Origin: Bradyrhizobium sp. CER78
Lineage (GTDB): Bacteria; Pseudomonadota; Alphaproteobacteria; Rhizobiales; Xanthobacteraceae
Length of the DNA stretch: 64,000 nucleotides
Assembly: GCF_029846235.1 (NCBI RefSeq)
Contig: NZ_JARVWP010000005.1
Coordinates: forward strand, 456,703-520,702
Direction: 5' to 3'
A program made the position numbers and the translations under genes. The notes under the pieces are model-generated. The model was given only the letters and a program-made list of their open reading frames with translations, did no database searches and had not been told where the DNA came from. Below, in pieces: positions 56,733-64,000 of the stretch (positions within the stretch are counted from its first letter, which is position 1; every line of letters begins with the position of its first letter).

Positions 56733-59192
56733 TCAGCCTTCGATCCTGGAGAAATCCGCCACCGCACGCGTCGCGGCGCGGATCTCGTTGAGCAGCTTCA
56801 GGCGGTTTTCGCGCACCTTGGGATCGTCGTCGTTGACCTTGACCTTGTCGAAGAACGCATCGACCGCCGGGCGCAGCTTGGCCATCGCGCTCATCGCGGC
56901 GGCGAAGTCTTCCTTGGCAACCGCAGCGGAGGCCTCGGCCTTCACCTGGTCGATCGCCGCAGCCAGCGCCTTCTCTTCGCCGAGCTTGTACAGCGCGGCA
57001 TCAGGCGCGCCATCAAACGTACGCTTGTCCTTCTTCTCCTCGATGCTGAGGATATTGCTGGCGCGTTTGGTGCCCGCGAGCAGGTTCTTGCCGTCGTCGC
57101 TGTCGAGGAACTTGCCGAGCGCCTCTACGCGGCGGACCACGAGCAGCAGATCGTCTTGGCCGCCGAGCGAGAACACGGCATCCACGAGATCGTGACGGGC
57201 ACCCTGGTCGCGGAGCTGGACCTTGAGGCGGTCGGCGAGGAAGGCGCCAAGGTCCGTGGCCAGGCGGTCCATTCCAAGCTTTGCAAAAGGTTCGCTTTGC
57301 AGTTGCTGCCGGGCGTTAGAAACAGCGGACTTAGTCCGCGCTGGCTCGAGAGGGGCATCCTCAAACATGAAGTGAACTGCGACTAGTTCAAGATGCTTCA
57401 GCCTACGTTCAAATTCAGCGTAGGCAGAAGCCCTTGCATCGTACGCTTCTCGATCGTCATCGCCGCCCAGATCAGGATTTCCCATCTGCTCCATCCCAAT
57501 TTCTTCGAGATGGCGAGCGATAAACCCATCGCTATCGAGCAAGGCCAAATATCGAGCGTCGTTCCACTCAGACTTGCCGTCCTCCACCTGCGGGCTCCAT
57601 CGCCGCGCTAGCTGCGGATATCCAAGATCAGGACGGAAACTGAAGTACAACAGCAACGTCAGAGCAGACGAGAATAGAGTTCCTAGCTGAAGGCGCGACT
57701 CGTTAGTCAATATGAGTCTGATTACGCCTAGCGCCGCACGGCGCAGTGCGTAAGGGTCCTTCGACCCCGTTGGCTTCTCGTCGATCGCCCAGAACCCCAC
57801 CAGCGTGTCCAGCTTGTCCGCCAACGCCACCGCAACGCTCACCGGATCGCTCGGCACGCGATCGGTCGGCCCCTGCGGCTTCCAGTGCTCCTCGCTCGCG
57901 GCGGCGACCGACGCATCCTCGCCCTGCGCCAGTGCGTAATACTTGCCCATCAGGCCCTGCAGCTCGGGGAATTCGCCGACGACTTCGGTCAGCAAATCCG
58001 CTTTCGCGAGGCGCGCGGCACGTTTTGTCTTCTCAACGTCAGCACCGACCAGCGGCGCGATTTCGGCGGCGAGCCGCTCGATCCGTTTGATGCGCGCGGC
58101 CTGGGTGCCGAGCTTCTCGTGGAACACGATCTGCTCGAACTTCGGCAGCCGGTCTTCAAGCTTGGTCTTCAGGTCGGTCTCGTAGAAGAACTTTGCGTCG
58201 CTCAACCGCGGGCGGATCACGCGCTCATTGCCGGCGATGATGGTCTTGCCGCCGTCGGGCGCCTCGATGTTCGCGGTCAGCACGAACTTGTTGGTCAGCT
58301 TGCCCGTCTTGGGATCCCTGACCACGAAGCACTTCTGGTTGTTGCGGATGGTGGCGCGGATCACCTCATCCGGGATCGACAAAAATTCCTTCTCGAACGA
58401 TCCCATCATCACCACAGGCCATTCGACAAGGCCGGAGACCTCGTCGACCAGCACCTGATCCTCGACCAGTTCGAGGCCCTGCGCGAACGCCAGCTCCTTG
58501 GCGTCCTCGACGATGATGTCCTTGCGCGCCTGCGGATCGAGGATCACTTTCGCGGCCTTCAGCTTGGCCCCGTAGTCCTCGAAGCGGCGCACCGAGATCG
58601 CGCTAGGTGCCATGAAGCGATGGCCGTAGGTGGTCTGCCCGGCCTCGATGCCGTCGACCGAGAATTTCACGACATCGGGCTCCTCGGTCTCCAGACCGAA
58701 GGTCGCGGTGATGGCGTGCAGCGGGCGCACCCAGGTGAGCGAGCCCGACTTGGCCGAGCGCGCGCCCCAGCGCATCGATTTCGGCCAGGGGAAGGTGCGG
58801 ATGATGACCGGCAGGATCTCGGCGATGACGTCGATCGCAGCGCTGCCCGGCTTTTCGATCAGCGCGATGTAGAAGTCGCCCTTCGCATCCTTCTGGATCT
58901 TCGCTTCATCCAGCGACTTGAGACCGGTCGCTTTCAGAAAGCCCTGCACCGCCGCATCGGGGGCGCCGATCTTCGGGCCGCGACGCTCCGTCTTCAGGTC
59001 GGGCTGGCGTGCAGGGATGCCGTGCACGGTCAGCGCCAGGCGCCGCGGGGTCGCGAACGCCTTGGCGCCCTCATAGACGAGGCCTTCGGCGACGAGCTTG
59101 TCGGTCACCATGCGGCGCAGATCATCCGCCGCCTTCGCCTGCATGCGCGCGGGAATTTCTTCGGAGAACAGTTCGAGGAGAAGATCGGGCAT
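56733..59192 (-). CDS. glyS: Glycyl-tRNA synthetase beta subunit with a large in-frame insertion
   Basis: 819 residues. The N-terminal [21 protein letters not shown] and the central [14 protein letters not shown] block ([17 protein letters not shown]) are GlyS hallmarks. Near residue 482 [14 protein letters not shown] is as expected. The conserved [24 protein letters not shown] block appears only near residue 648; in E. coli the matching gap is about 45 residues. So about 130 extra residues (about 512-645) sit between them. The DNA of roughly 57270-57740 is AT-richer than the rest, and the frame stays open. The tail to 819 is as expected. Functional loss seems unlikely, since the gene is essential and otherwise intact. 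Confidence 0.9.
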   Translation of the reverse strand: MPDLLLELFSEEIPARMQAKAADDLRRMVTDKLVAEGLVYEGAKAFATPRRLALTVHGIPARQPDLKTERRGPKIGAPDAAVQGFLKATGLKSLDEAKIQKDAKGDFYIALIEKPGSAAIDVIAEILPVIIRTFPWPKSMRWGARSAKSGSLTWVRPLHAITATFGLETEEPDVVKFSVDGIEAGQTTYGHRFMAPSAISVRRFEDYGAKLKAAKVILDPQARKDIIVEDAKELAFAQGLELVEDQVLVDEVSGLVEWPVVMMGSFEKEFLSIPDEVIRATIRNNQKCFVVRDPKTGKLTNKFVLTANIEAPDGGKTIIAGNERVIRPRLSDAKFFYETDLKTKLEDRLPKFEQIVFHEKLGTQAARIKRIERLAAEIAPLVGADVEKTKRAARLAKADLLTEVVGEFPELQGLMGKYYALAQGEDASVAAASEEHWKPQGPTDRVPSDPVSVAVALADKLDTLVGFWAIDEKPTGSKDPYALRRAALGVIRLILTNESRLQLGTLFSSALTLLLYFSFRPDLGYPQLARRWSPQVEDGKSEWNDARYLALLDSDGFIARHLEEIGMEQMGNPDLGGDDDREAYDARASAYAEFERRLKHLELVAVHFMFEDAPLEPARTKSAVSNARQQLQSEPFAKLGMDRLATDLGAFLADRLKVQLRDQGARHDLVDAVFSLGGQDDLLLVVRRVEALGKFLDSDDGKNLLAGTKRASNILSIEEKKDKRTFDGAPDAALYKLGEEKALAAAIDQVKAEASAAVAKEDFAAAMSAMAKLRPAVDAFFDKVKVNDDDPKVRENRLKLLNEIRAATRAVADFSRIEG

Positions 59193-60127
59193 CAGACCGC
59201 CCTGCCCGTTTCAGTGTGGATCCATGCCTCGCCGCAGGCCTTCGCCAGATCGCGGACGCGGGCGATGTAGCTCTGCCGCTCGGTCACCGAGATGACGCCG
59301 CGGGCGTCGAGCAGGTTGAAGACATGGCTCGCCTTGATGCACTGGTCGTAGGCCGGCAAGGCCATCAGATGTTCCTTACTGTTGCTCCCCTCGCGCCAGC
59401 CGGCGGCGAGATACTTGCGGCAAGCCTCTTCCGCCATCCTGAACTGCTCGAACAGCATCGTGGTGTCAGCGTACTCGAAATTGTGCCGCGAATATTCCTG
59501 CTCGGCCTGCAGGAAGACGTCGCCATAGGTCACCTTCTCGGCGCCCTCGCGGCCGTTGAAGTTGAGGTCGTAGACGCGGTCGACGCCCTGCACATACATC
59601 GCGAGCCGCTCGAGCCCGTAGGTGAGCTCGCCCGCAACCGGCGCGCATTCGACGCCCGCGACCTGCTGGAAGTAGGTGAATTGCGAGACTTCCATGCCGT
59701 CGCACCAGCATTCCCACCCCAAGCCCCAGGCGCCGAGCGTCGGGCTCTCCCAATCGTCCTCGACGAAGCGGATGTCGTGGATGGCCGAATCGATGCCGAT
59801 CGCGGCCAACGACTTCAGGTACAGTTCCTGAAGGTTCGGCGGCGACGGCTTCATGATCACCTGGAACTGGTAGTAGTGCTGCAGCCGGTTGGGATTTTCG
59901 CCGTAGCGGCCGTCCTTGGGCCGCCGCGAGGGCTGCACATAGGCCGCGTTCCAGGGCTTCGGCCCCAGCGCGCGCAGCGTGGTCGCGGGATGGAAGGTGC
60001 CGGCGCCCATTTCCATGTCGTAGGGCTGCAGGATGACGCAACCCTGCTCGGCCCAGAATCGCTGGAGGGCCAGGATGAAGCCCTGGAACGAACGTTCCGG
60101 GCGCATGTGGTCAGGCAGGGCGTCCAT
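59192..60127 (-). CDS. glyQ: Glycyl-tRNA synthetase alpha subunit
   Basis: 311 residues, with [36 protein letters not shown] at the start, the class II core, and DYQF-type [18 protein letters not shown]. It forms the alpha2beta2 enzyme that charges tRNA-Gly. It overlaps glyS by one base (TGATG). The start ATG at 60127 gives the usual length. Confidence 0.96.
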   Translation of the reverse strand: MDALPDHMRPERSFQGFILALQRFWAEQGCVILQPYDMEMGAGTFHPATTLRALGPKPWNAAYVQPSRRPKDGRYGENPNRLQHYYQFQVIMKPSPPNLQELYLKSLAAIGIDSAIHDIRFVEDDWESPTLGAWGLGWECWCDGMEVSQFTYFQQVAGVECAPVAGELTYGLERLAMYVQGVDRVYDLNFNGREGAEKVTYGDVFLQAEQEYSRHNFEYADTTMLFEQFRMAEEACRKYLAAGWREGSNSKEHLMALPAYDQCIKASHVFNLLDARGVISVTERQSYIARVRDLAKACGEAWIHTETGRAV

Positions 60128-60215
60128 CGTTGGAATCGATCTCGCGAGGGGGTGGGAAAACGCGCGGGACCGTATCGGCGGCGGCCAATGGAATCAAGGC
60201 GATGGGGTCGCGTTC

Positions 60216-60296
60216 GTCATTCCGGGATGGTCCGAAGGACCAGACCCGGAATCTCGAGATTCCGGGTTCGATGCTGAAGCATCGCCCCGGAATGAC
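60216..60296. repeat. Palindromic repeat GTCATTCCGGG...CCCGGAATGAC
   Basis: Inverted 10-bp-class ends, with inner CCCGGAATCTCGAGATTCCGGG palindromic core. Upstream of glyQ, in the gap with the next small gene. Confidence 0.85.
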
Positions 60297-60304
60297 ATGA
60301 GTGG

Positions 60305-60496
60305 CTAGCCCGGGCGATACGCCCCGGTCACGGGGTCGCGGCGCAGGGTCTTGATTTCGCTCGCACGCGAGGCCTCGGCCACGCGGGACAATCGCGCCTC
60401 TTCCAGTTCCTGGTTGATCCGGACGGCCGTCTTGTATGCCCAGCGGACCACGGCCAGGCCACCCAGGACGCCTGCGAATGCAATCAGCGGCGGCAT
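60305..60496 (-). CDS. Small membrane-anchored protein, unknown function
   Basis: 63 residues from ATG 60496. One hydrophobic segment (LIAFAGVLGGLAVVRWAY), then a charged helix (EEARLSRVAEASRASEIKTLRRD) and a DPVTGAYRPG end. The start follows AAGGATCGACCG. The family is typical of Rhizobiales next to sppA/glyQ. Function unknown. Confidence 0.75.
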   Translation of the reverse strand: MPPLIAFAGVLGGLAVVRWAYKTAVRINQELEEARLSRVAEASRASEIKTLRRDPVTGAYRPG

Positions 60497-60611
60497 CGGT
60501 CGATCCTTGTCGTTCACGTCTGTCAGGCCCCCAATACCCTCATTGTCGCGCAAGGCGGCCTGCGCCGCAATCGCGGTTTTGGGGCTAAATGGCGCGCTCA
60601 AATCCCCGTGT

Positions 60612-61535
60612 TCACAGCCCGAATCTGGCCCAAATCGCCCGTGTTTCCACCGCCGAGATCAGATCGTCCGGCAGGCCAGCGATCCCGTCCAGCGCCGCCA
60701 TCGAGCCCGCCCCGGGCGCCCTGCGGCCGAGCAGGCCGGACAGCATGCCGCTGGCGGGCGCGATCACCGGGGTCAGCACCTTCTCGCCATAGCGGGCCCG
60801 CAGCGTGGCGCGGAGGTCGCCGATGCCGTCGGCAAGCCCGAGGCCAACAGCGGTCTCGCCCGCCCAGTATTCGCCGGTGAACAACTCGTCGTCGGGTCCG
60901 TTCAGGCGGCTGCCGCGGCTCTGCTTCACCAGGTTGATGAAGATCGCGTGGATCTCGCGCTGGATCGACTTCAGCCGGGCGACGTCGTCGGGGTTTTCGG
61001 GGAGGAACGGATCGAGCATCGCCTTGTGCGCGCCCGCCGTATAGAGCCGCCGCTCGACCCCGATCTTCTTGATCAACCCTTCGAGGCCGAAGCTGCCGCC
61101 GACCACGCCGATCGAGCCCAGGATCGAGGACGGGTCGCAATAGATCTCGTCACCCGCGCAGGCGATCATGTAGCCGCCGGAGGCCGCGACGTCCTCGACG
61201 AACACCAGCACCGGCAGCTTCTTCTCGGCCGCCAGCTGGCGGATGCGCAGATAGATCTGGCGCGACTGCACCGGCGAGCCGCCCGGCGAATTGATCACCA
61301 GCGCCACCGCCTTGGCATTACGCGTGCCAAACGCGCGCTCCAGCATCTTGGCAACGCCGGAGAGCGTCATGCCGGGCCGCAGCGGCGTCACCGCGCCGAT
61401 CACGCCCGACAGCCGCACCACCGGCACGACCGCCGTGCCGCGCCGGAAACGTGCCGGCAACATTCCCTGCACGCGATCGAACACTGCCGAACGTCCTCCA
61501 GAATGGCCTTGGCGATCACTTATTTGTTCACTCAT
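60612..61535 (-). CDS. sppA: Signal peptide peptidase SppA-like S49 protease
   Basis: 307 residues. The catalytic serine S119 is in VEDVAASGGYMIACAGDEIY and the lysine K171 in TAGAHKAMLDPF. It lacks the long N-terminal half of E. coli SppA, so it is the short (SohB/SppA-short) type. It degrades cleaved signal peptides or membrane-protein fragments. It carries only a weak N-terminal hydrophobic stretch at about 33-50. Confidence 0.9.
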   Translation of the reverse strand: MSEQISDRQGHSGGRSAVFDRVQGMLPARFRRGTAVVPVVRLSGVIGAVTPLRPGMTLSGVAKMLERAFGTRNAKAVALVINSPGGSPVQSRQIYLRIRQLAAEKKLPVLVFVEDVAASGGYMIACAGDEIYCDPSSILGSIGVVGGSFGLEGLIKKIGVERRLYTAGAHKAMLDPFLPENPDDVARLKSIQREIHAIFINLVKQSRGSRLNGPDDELFTGEYWAGETAVGLGLADGIGDLRATLRARYGEKVLTPVIAPASGMLSGLLGRRAPGAGSMAALDGIAGLPDDLISAVETRAIWARFGL

Positions 61536-61644
61536 GCCGTTACCTCGGATTAACCACTTTTTATCACGCCACTGTCATTGGATTCCGTGGAACGCGTTTT
61601 GCATTTTGTCCTTGGAGTTGCAATTCGCGGCGGAGAGGGGACTC

Positions 61645-61743
61645 ATGAAGATCTATCTGCTGATTATGCTGATCGGTACGCTCCTGACGGCGATCCGCTT
61701 CACATCAAGGCCGGAACGCCAGTCGGAAACGGCTTCGCAGTGA
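61645..61743 (+). CDS. Very small membrane protein, 32 residues
   Basis: ATG 61645 to TGA 61743, behind a strong GGAGAGGGGACTC site. The product is MKIYLLIMLIGTLLTAIRFT then a polar RPERQSETASQ tail: one membrane segment and nothing more. A short product with a ribosome site this good is probably real, but no family is known. It stands divergent to sppA and convergent with the TrmN6-like gene. Confidence 0.55.
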   Translation: MKIYLLIMLIGTLLTAIRFTSRPERQSETASQ

Positions 61744-61778
61744 TTTAGTGCCCGTGACGCGGGCAGTTCGCCTGCCCG

Positions 61779-62525
61779 TCAGCGCCGCGCCAGCGGCAAT
61801 TCTCCTTTCCCAGCCAAAACCTCCTGCACCCATTTATTGGGCACACCTGACTCTTCATTGAGCAGCAGCGCGGCATGGAGTCGTGTCGGCGCCCGGCCAC
61901 CCTTGGTGGCCCGCACCAGGATTCGGATCGCCGGCGAGGTCCCGTCACCATGAACCGGCAGCAGTTCGAGGCTGCCGAAGCCGCGGTCCAGCGCGGCCAG
62001 CACGTCGGCAATCCCGTCGGCCCGCCAGATCATCGCAAGCTGTCCGTTCGACTTGAGAATCCGCCGGGCCGCATGGACCCAGGCCGCAAGCGTGGTCGCG
62101 GTCGCGACATGGGCGCGCTGGCGGACGCCGTCCGGCGAGGCGCGGTGCCGCGACGGATCGTTGAACGGCGGGTTCATCAGCACGACATCGGCGCTGTCGG
62201 GCGCGAGGCCGGCATGGTCGAAGGCTGCGGCGCCGGCCTCGACATCGAGCACGATCACGTCGGCCATGATCGCGTTGGCGCCGGCATTATTCCGGGCCAG
62301 CTCGGCCATCGTGGGGTCGATTTCGACCAGGACGAGGTCGATCCCCCTTACCCGCCACGCCACCGCAAGCCCGGCGGCGCCGACGCCGGCGCCGAGATCG
62401 ACCACGCGGTCGCCTGACCGAGCCGGCGTCGCCGCGGCGAGCAGGATCGCGTCATGGCCGGCACGGTGGCCGCCGCGGGGCTGCCGCAGCCGCAACTGCC
62501 CGCCGAGGAATCCGTCCTCGGTCAT
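61779..62525 (-). CDS. TrmN6-like tRNA adenine-N6 methyltransferase
   Basis: 248 residues. GGQLRLRQPRGGHRAGHDAILLAAA, SAM motif VVDLGAGVGAAGLAVAWR and the DNA/RNA N6 motif VVLMNPPFND fit the TrmN6/YfiC family (m6A37 in tRNA-Val). A frame open further upstream would start inside a repeat; ATG 62525 is the best fit. Next to it is the DUF2007 gene, in the same direction. Confidence 0.85.
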   Translation of the reverse strand: MTEDGFLGGQLRLRQPRGGHRAGHDAILLAAATPARSGDRVVDLGAGVGAAGLAVAWRVRGIDLVLVEIDPTMAELARNNAGANAIMADVIVLDVEAGAAAFDHAGLAPDSADVVLMNPPFNDPSRHRASPDGVRQRAHVATATTLAAWVHAARRILKSNGQLAMIWRADGIADVLAALDRGFGSLELLPVHGDGTSPAIRILVRATKGGRAPTRLHAALLLNEESGVPNKWVQEVLAGKGELPLARR

Positions 62526-62543
62526 CTCAGCGGCCGGCGACTG

Positions 62544-62602
62544 CTTTTTTGACGCGTTTTCTTCACGCGAACCGGGGCCCACTTCGCCTGAAAACGCTCT
62601 AG
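62544..62602. repeat. Inverted relative of the repeat at 45334-45459
   Basis: GACGCGTTTTCTTCACGCGAA...CTGAAAACGCTCTAG, the reverse complement of the TAGAGCGTTTTC type. Its CTAG forms the stop of the DUF2007 gene. Confidence 0.8.
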
Positions 62603-62826
62603 TCATCGGCCCGCAATTCGTGGCCGAGGCCGGCATCGGTCAGGAGCTGGCGGGCCTCGTGGTTGTCGTCCTCGTGCACCAGGATCCGCCGCGGCAACAT
62701 GCCGAGTGAGCCCTCGACGACGCTCATGTTCTGGTCCAGCACCAAATGGTGGATGTTAGCGCTGTCGAGCAGCGCGCCGATGGCGGAGACCAGCACCATG
62801 TCATTGGTCCGTACCAATTCCCGCAA
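62599..62826 (-). CDS. DUF2007-family protein
   Basis: 75 residues. It starts with TTG at 62826, since AGGAGAGCGTATT lies directly upstream and the MRELVRTND opening matches the family. The DUF2007 pattern MVLVSAIGALLDSANIHHLVLDQN and GMLPRRILVHEDDNHEARQLL is clear. It is a small regulator or adaptor of unknown function. It diverges from the polyprenyl synthase gene; a 135-bp region between holds promoters for both. Confidence 0.8.
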   Translation of the reverse strand: MRELVRTNDMVLVSAIGALLDSANIHHLVLDQNMSVVEGSLGMLPRRILVHEDDNHEARQLLTDAGLGHELRADD

Positions 62827-62889
62827 AATACGCTCTCCTGTCGCCCCGGCAGTGCAGCGAATGCGTCATATGTCAACAGCTTCGAGGCC

Positions 62890-62918
62890 TTGCCGCTGCA
62901 CCGCGCAGTTTCTATTGT
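62890..62918 (+). promoter_or_regulatory. Possible promoter of the polyprenyl synthase gene
   Basis: TTGCCG (62890-62895) and TATTGT (62913-62918) are spaced 17 bp, 44 bp before the GTG start. A moderate match only. Confidence 0.3.
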
Positions 62919-62961
62919 TATAGCTGAGCATAATGCGTATTCGGCAAAATTGGAGACCAGC

Positions 62962-63972
62962 GTGGCGGTTATTGTACCCTTCGAAAGCCCGTCCAATGCT
63001 TCGATCGACGGGCTGGTGGGACTTGTCGCCGCCGACATGGAGCGCGTCAACGCGACCATCATTTCGCGGACCGGCTCCGAGGTCACCATGATCCCCGAGG
63101 TCGCCAATCATCTGATCTCCTCCGGGGGCAAGCGGCTGCGCCCGATGCTGACCCTGGCGATGGCCCAGCTGTCGGAATACTCCGGCGACGGCCATATCAA
63201 GCTCGCCGCCGCGGTCGAGTTCATGCACACCGCGACCCTGCTGCACGACGACGTGGTCGACGAGAGCGAGCTGCGCCGCGGCAAATTGTCCGCGCGGATG
63301 CTGTGGGGCAACGAAGCCAGCGTGCTGGTCGGCGACTTCCTGCTCGGCCAGGCGTTCCGGATGATGGTCGAGGTCGGCTCGCTGCGCGCGCTCGACATTC
63401 TCTCGGCGGCCGCAGCCACCATCGCCGAGGGCGAGGTGATGCAACTTGCCGCCGCCAAGAACACCGCGACCACCGAGGACGAATATCTCGCCGTGATCCG
63501 CGGCAAGACCGCGGAGCTGTTCGCCGCGGCCTGCGAGGTCGGCCCGGTGATCGCCAACCGGCCCAAGGCCGAGCAGACCGCCTGCCGCTCGGTCGGCATG
63601 AATCTCGGCATCGCGTTCCAGCTCGTCGACGACGTGCTCGACTATGGCGGCAAGTCCGCAAAACTCGGCAAGAATGTCGGCGACGATTTCCGCGAGGGCA
63701 AGATCACGCTGCCGGTGGTGCTCGCCTTCCGCCGCGGCAACGACACCGAGCGCAAGTTCTGGATCCGCGCGCTCGAGCGCGGCGAGATCGGAGAAGCCGA
63801 CCTCGATCACGCGATCGGCCTGATGACCAAGCACCGCGCCCTCGAGGACACGATCAGCCGCGCCCAGCACTACGGCGCGATGGCGGTCGACGCGCTGGCG
63901 CTGTTCCCGCCCTCGCCGATGAAGACGGCGCTGGAAGAGGTCGTGGCGTTCTGCCTCGCACGCACGCACTGA
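62962..63972 (+). CDS. ispB: Long-chain polyprenyl diphosphate synthase
   Basis: 336 residues from GTG 62962, behind GGAGACCAGC. First aspartate motif LLHDDVVDES and second LVDDVLDYGG, with SSGGKRLRPMLTLA upstream. It makes the octa- or decaprenyl side chain of ubiquinone. Chain length cannot be told by eye. The end falls 28 bp before the window edge. Confidence 0.93.
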   Translation: MAVIVPFESPSNASIDGLVGLVAADMERVNATIISRTGSEVTMIPEVANHLISSGGKRLRPMLTLAMAQLSEYSGDGHIKLAAAVEFMHTATLLHDDVVDESELRRGKLSARMLWGNEASVLVGDFLLGQAFRMMVEVGSLRALDILSAAAATIAEGEVMQLAAAKNTATTEDEYLAVIRGKTAELFAAACEVGPVIANRPKAEQTACRSVGMNLGIAFQLVDDVLDYGGKSAKLGKNVGDDFREGKITLPVVLAFRRGNDTERKFWIRALERGEIGEADLDHAIGLMTKHRALEDTISRAQHYGAMAVDALALFPPSPMKTALEEVVAFCLARTH

Positions 63973-64000
63973 TCAAGGCAATTTCGCGCATCAAAGACGG

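Noticed and set aside
57270..57740. An intein in GlyS
   Set aside because: No Cys/Ser at an N-terminal splice point, no His-Asn plus Cys/Ser/Thr at the end, and only about 130 residues with no intein blocks.
57885..59270. Forward frame of 461 codons opposite glyS/glyQ
   Set aside because: Antisense shadow of the synthetase genes with no start signal or domain.

Overview
The window reads as chromosome of a high-GC alphaproteobacterium of the Nitrobacteraceae, most likely Bradyrhizobium. The grounds are the GC-rich codon use, families typical of Rhizobiales (DUF6894, DUF1236, TIGR02301, DUF2007, PRC-barrel proteins, TAXI binding protein, Rhodobacter-type PmtA), the sppA-glyQ-glyS and polyprenyl-synthase neighbourhood, and many short palindromic intergenic repeats. 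No rRNA, tRNA, CRISPR array, phage, integrase or transposase gene was found. This is ordinary core/accessory chromosome with local oddities.

Layout. 1-7 kb: a truncated membrane protein, phosphatidylethanolamine methyltransferase and a GT4 glycosyltransferase (lipid head groups), an orphan TAXI binding protein, a TauE-type exporter, an acyltransferase and an L,D-transpeptidase (envelope). 7-17.4 kb: a DUF4403 protein, an ABC amino-acid-type binding protein, two very small genes, and a three-gene export operon (HlyD, a fused double ABC-2 permease, HlyD) with no ATPase, followed by a periplasmic glycerophosphodiesterase. 17.4-22.3 kb: two PRC-barrel proteins, an OmpR/EnvZ-like two-component pair, a zinc-ribbon protein and a lytic transglycosylase.

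22.4-27.5 kb: a complete thiamine operon, thiO-thiS-thiG-thiE-thiC, behind a TPP riboswitch and closed by a strong terminator. Two nearly identical 99-bp palindromic elements flank thiG-thiE inside it. 27.6-31 kb is more accessory: an AT-richer orphan gene, a Baeyer-Villiger-type monooxygenase translationally coupled to a VOC protein, and an orphan gene. 31-42 kb is rich in repair and sanitation enzymes (Mug-like glycosylase, SRAP/YedK, Nudix, HAD, Tag, two HD hydrolases), with YeeE-type transporters, RidA, dihydroorotase and YgfZ.

42-54 kb: a 900-residue DUF2339 membrane protein, small orphan proteins, an AcuI-type reductase, an MFS transporter, a SleB-type wall hydrolase, and pyruvate phosphate dikinase with a histone-H1-like N-terminal tail. 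54-64 kb: a protein with an internal duplication, a GFA protein, a methyltransferase, glyS and glyQ, the SppA-type peptidase, a TrmN6-like methyltransferase, DUF2007 and polyprenyl diphosphate synthase. glyS carries an in-frame AT-rich insertion of about 130 codons, which is the most striking single anomaly here.

Short mosaic repeats sit in most larger intergenic gaps. Two families begin TAGAGC, and in two places the repeat end supplies the TAG stop codon of the neighbouring gene.
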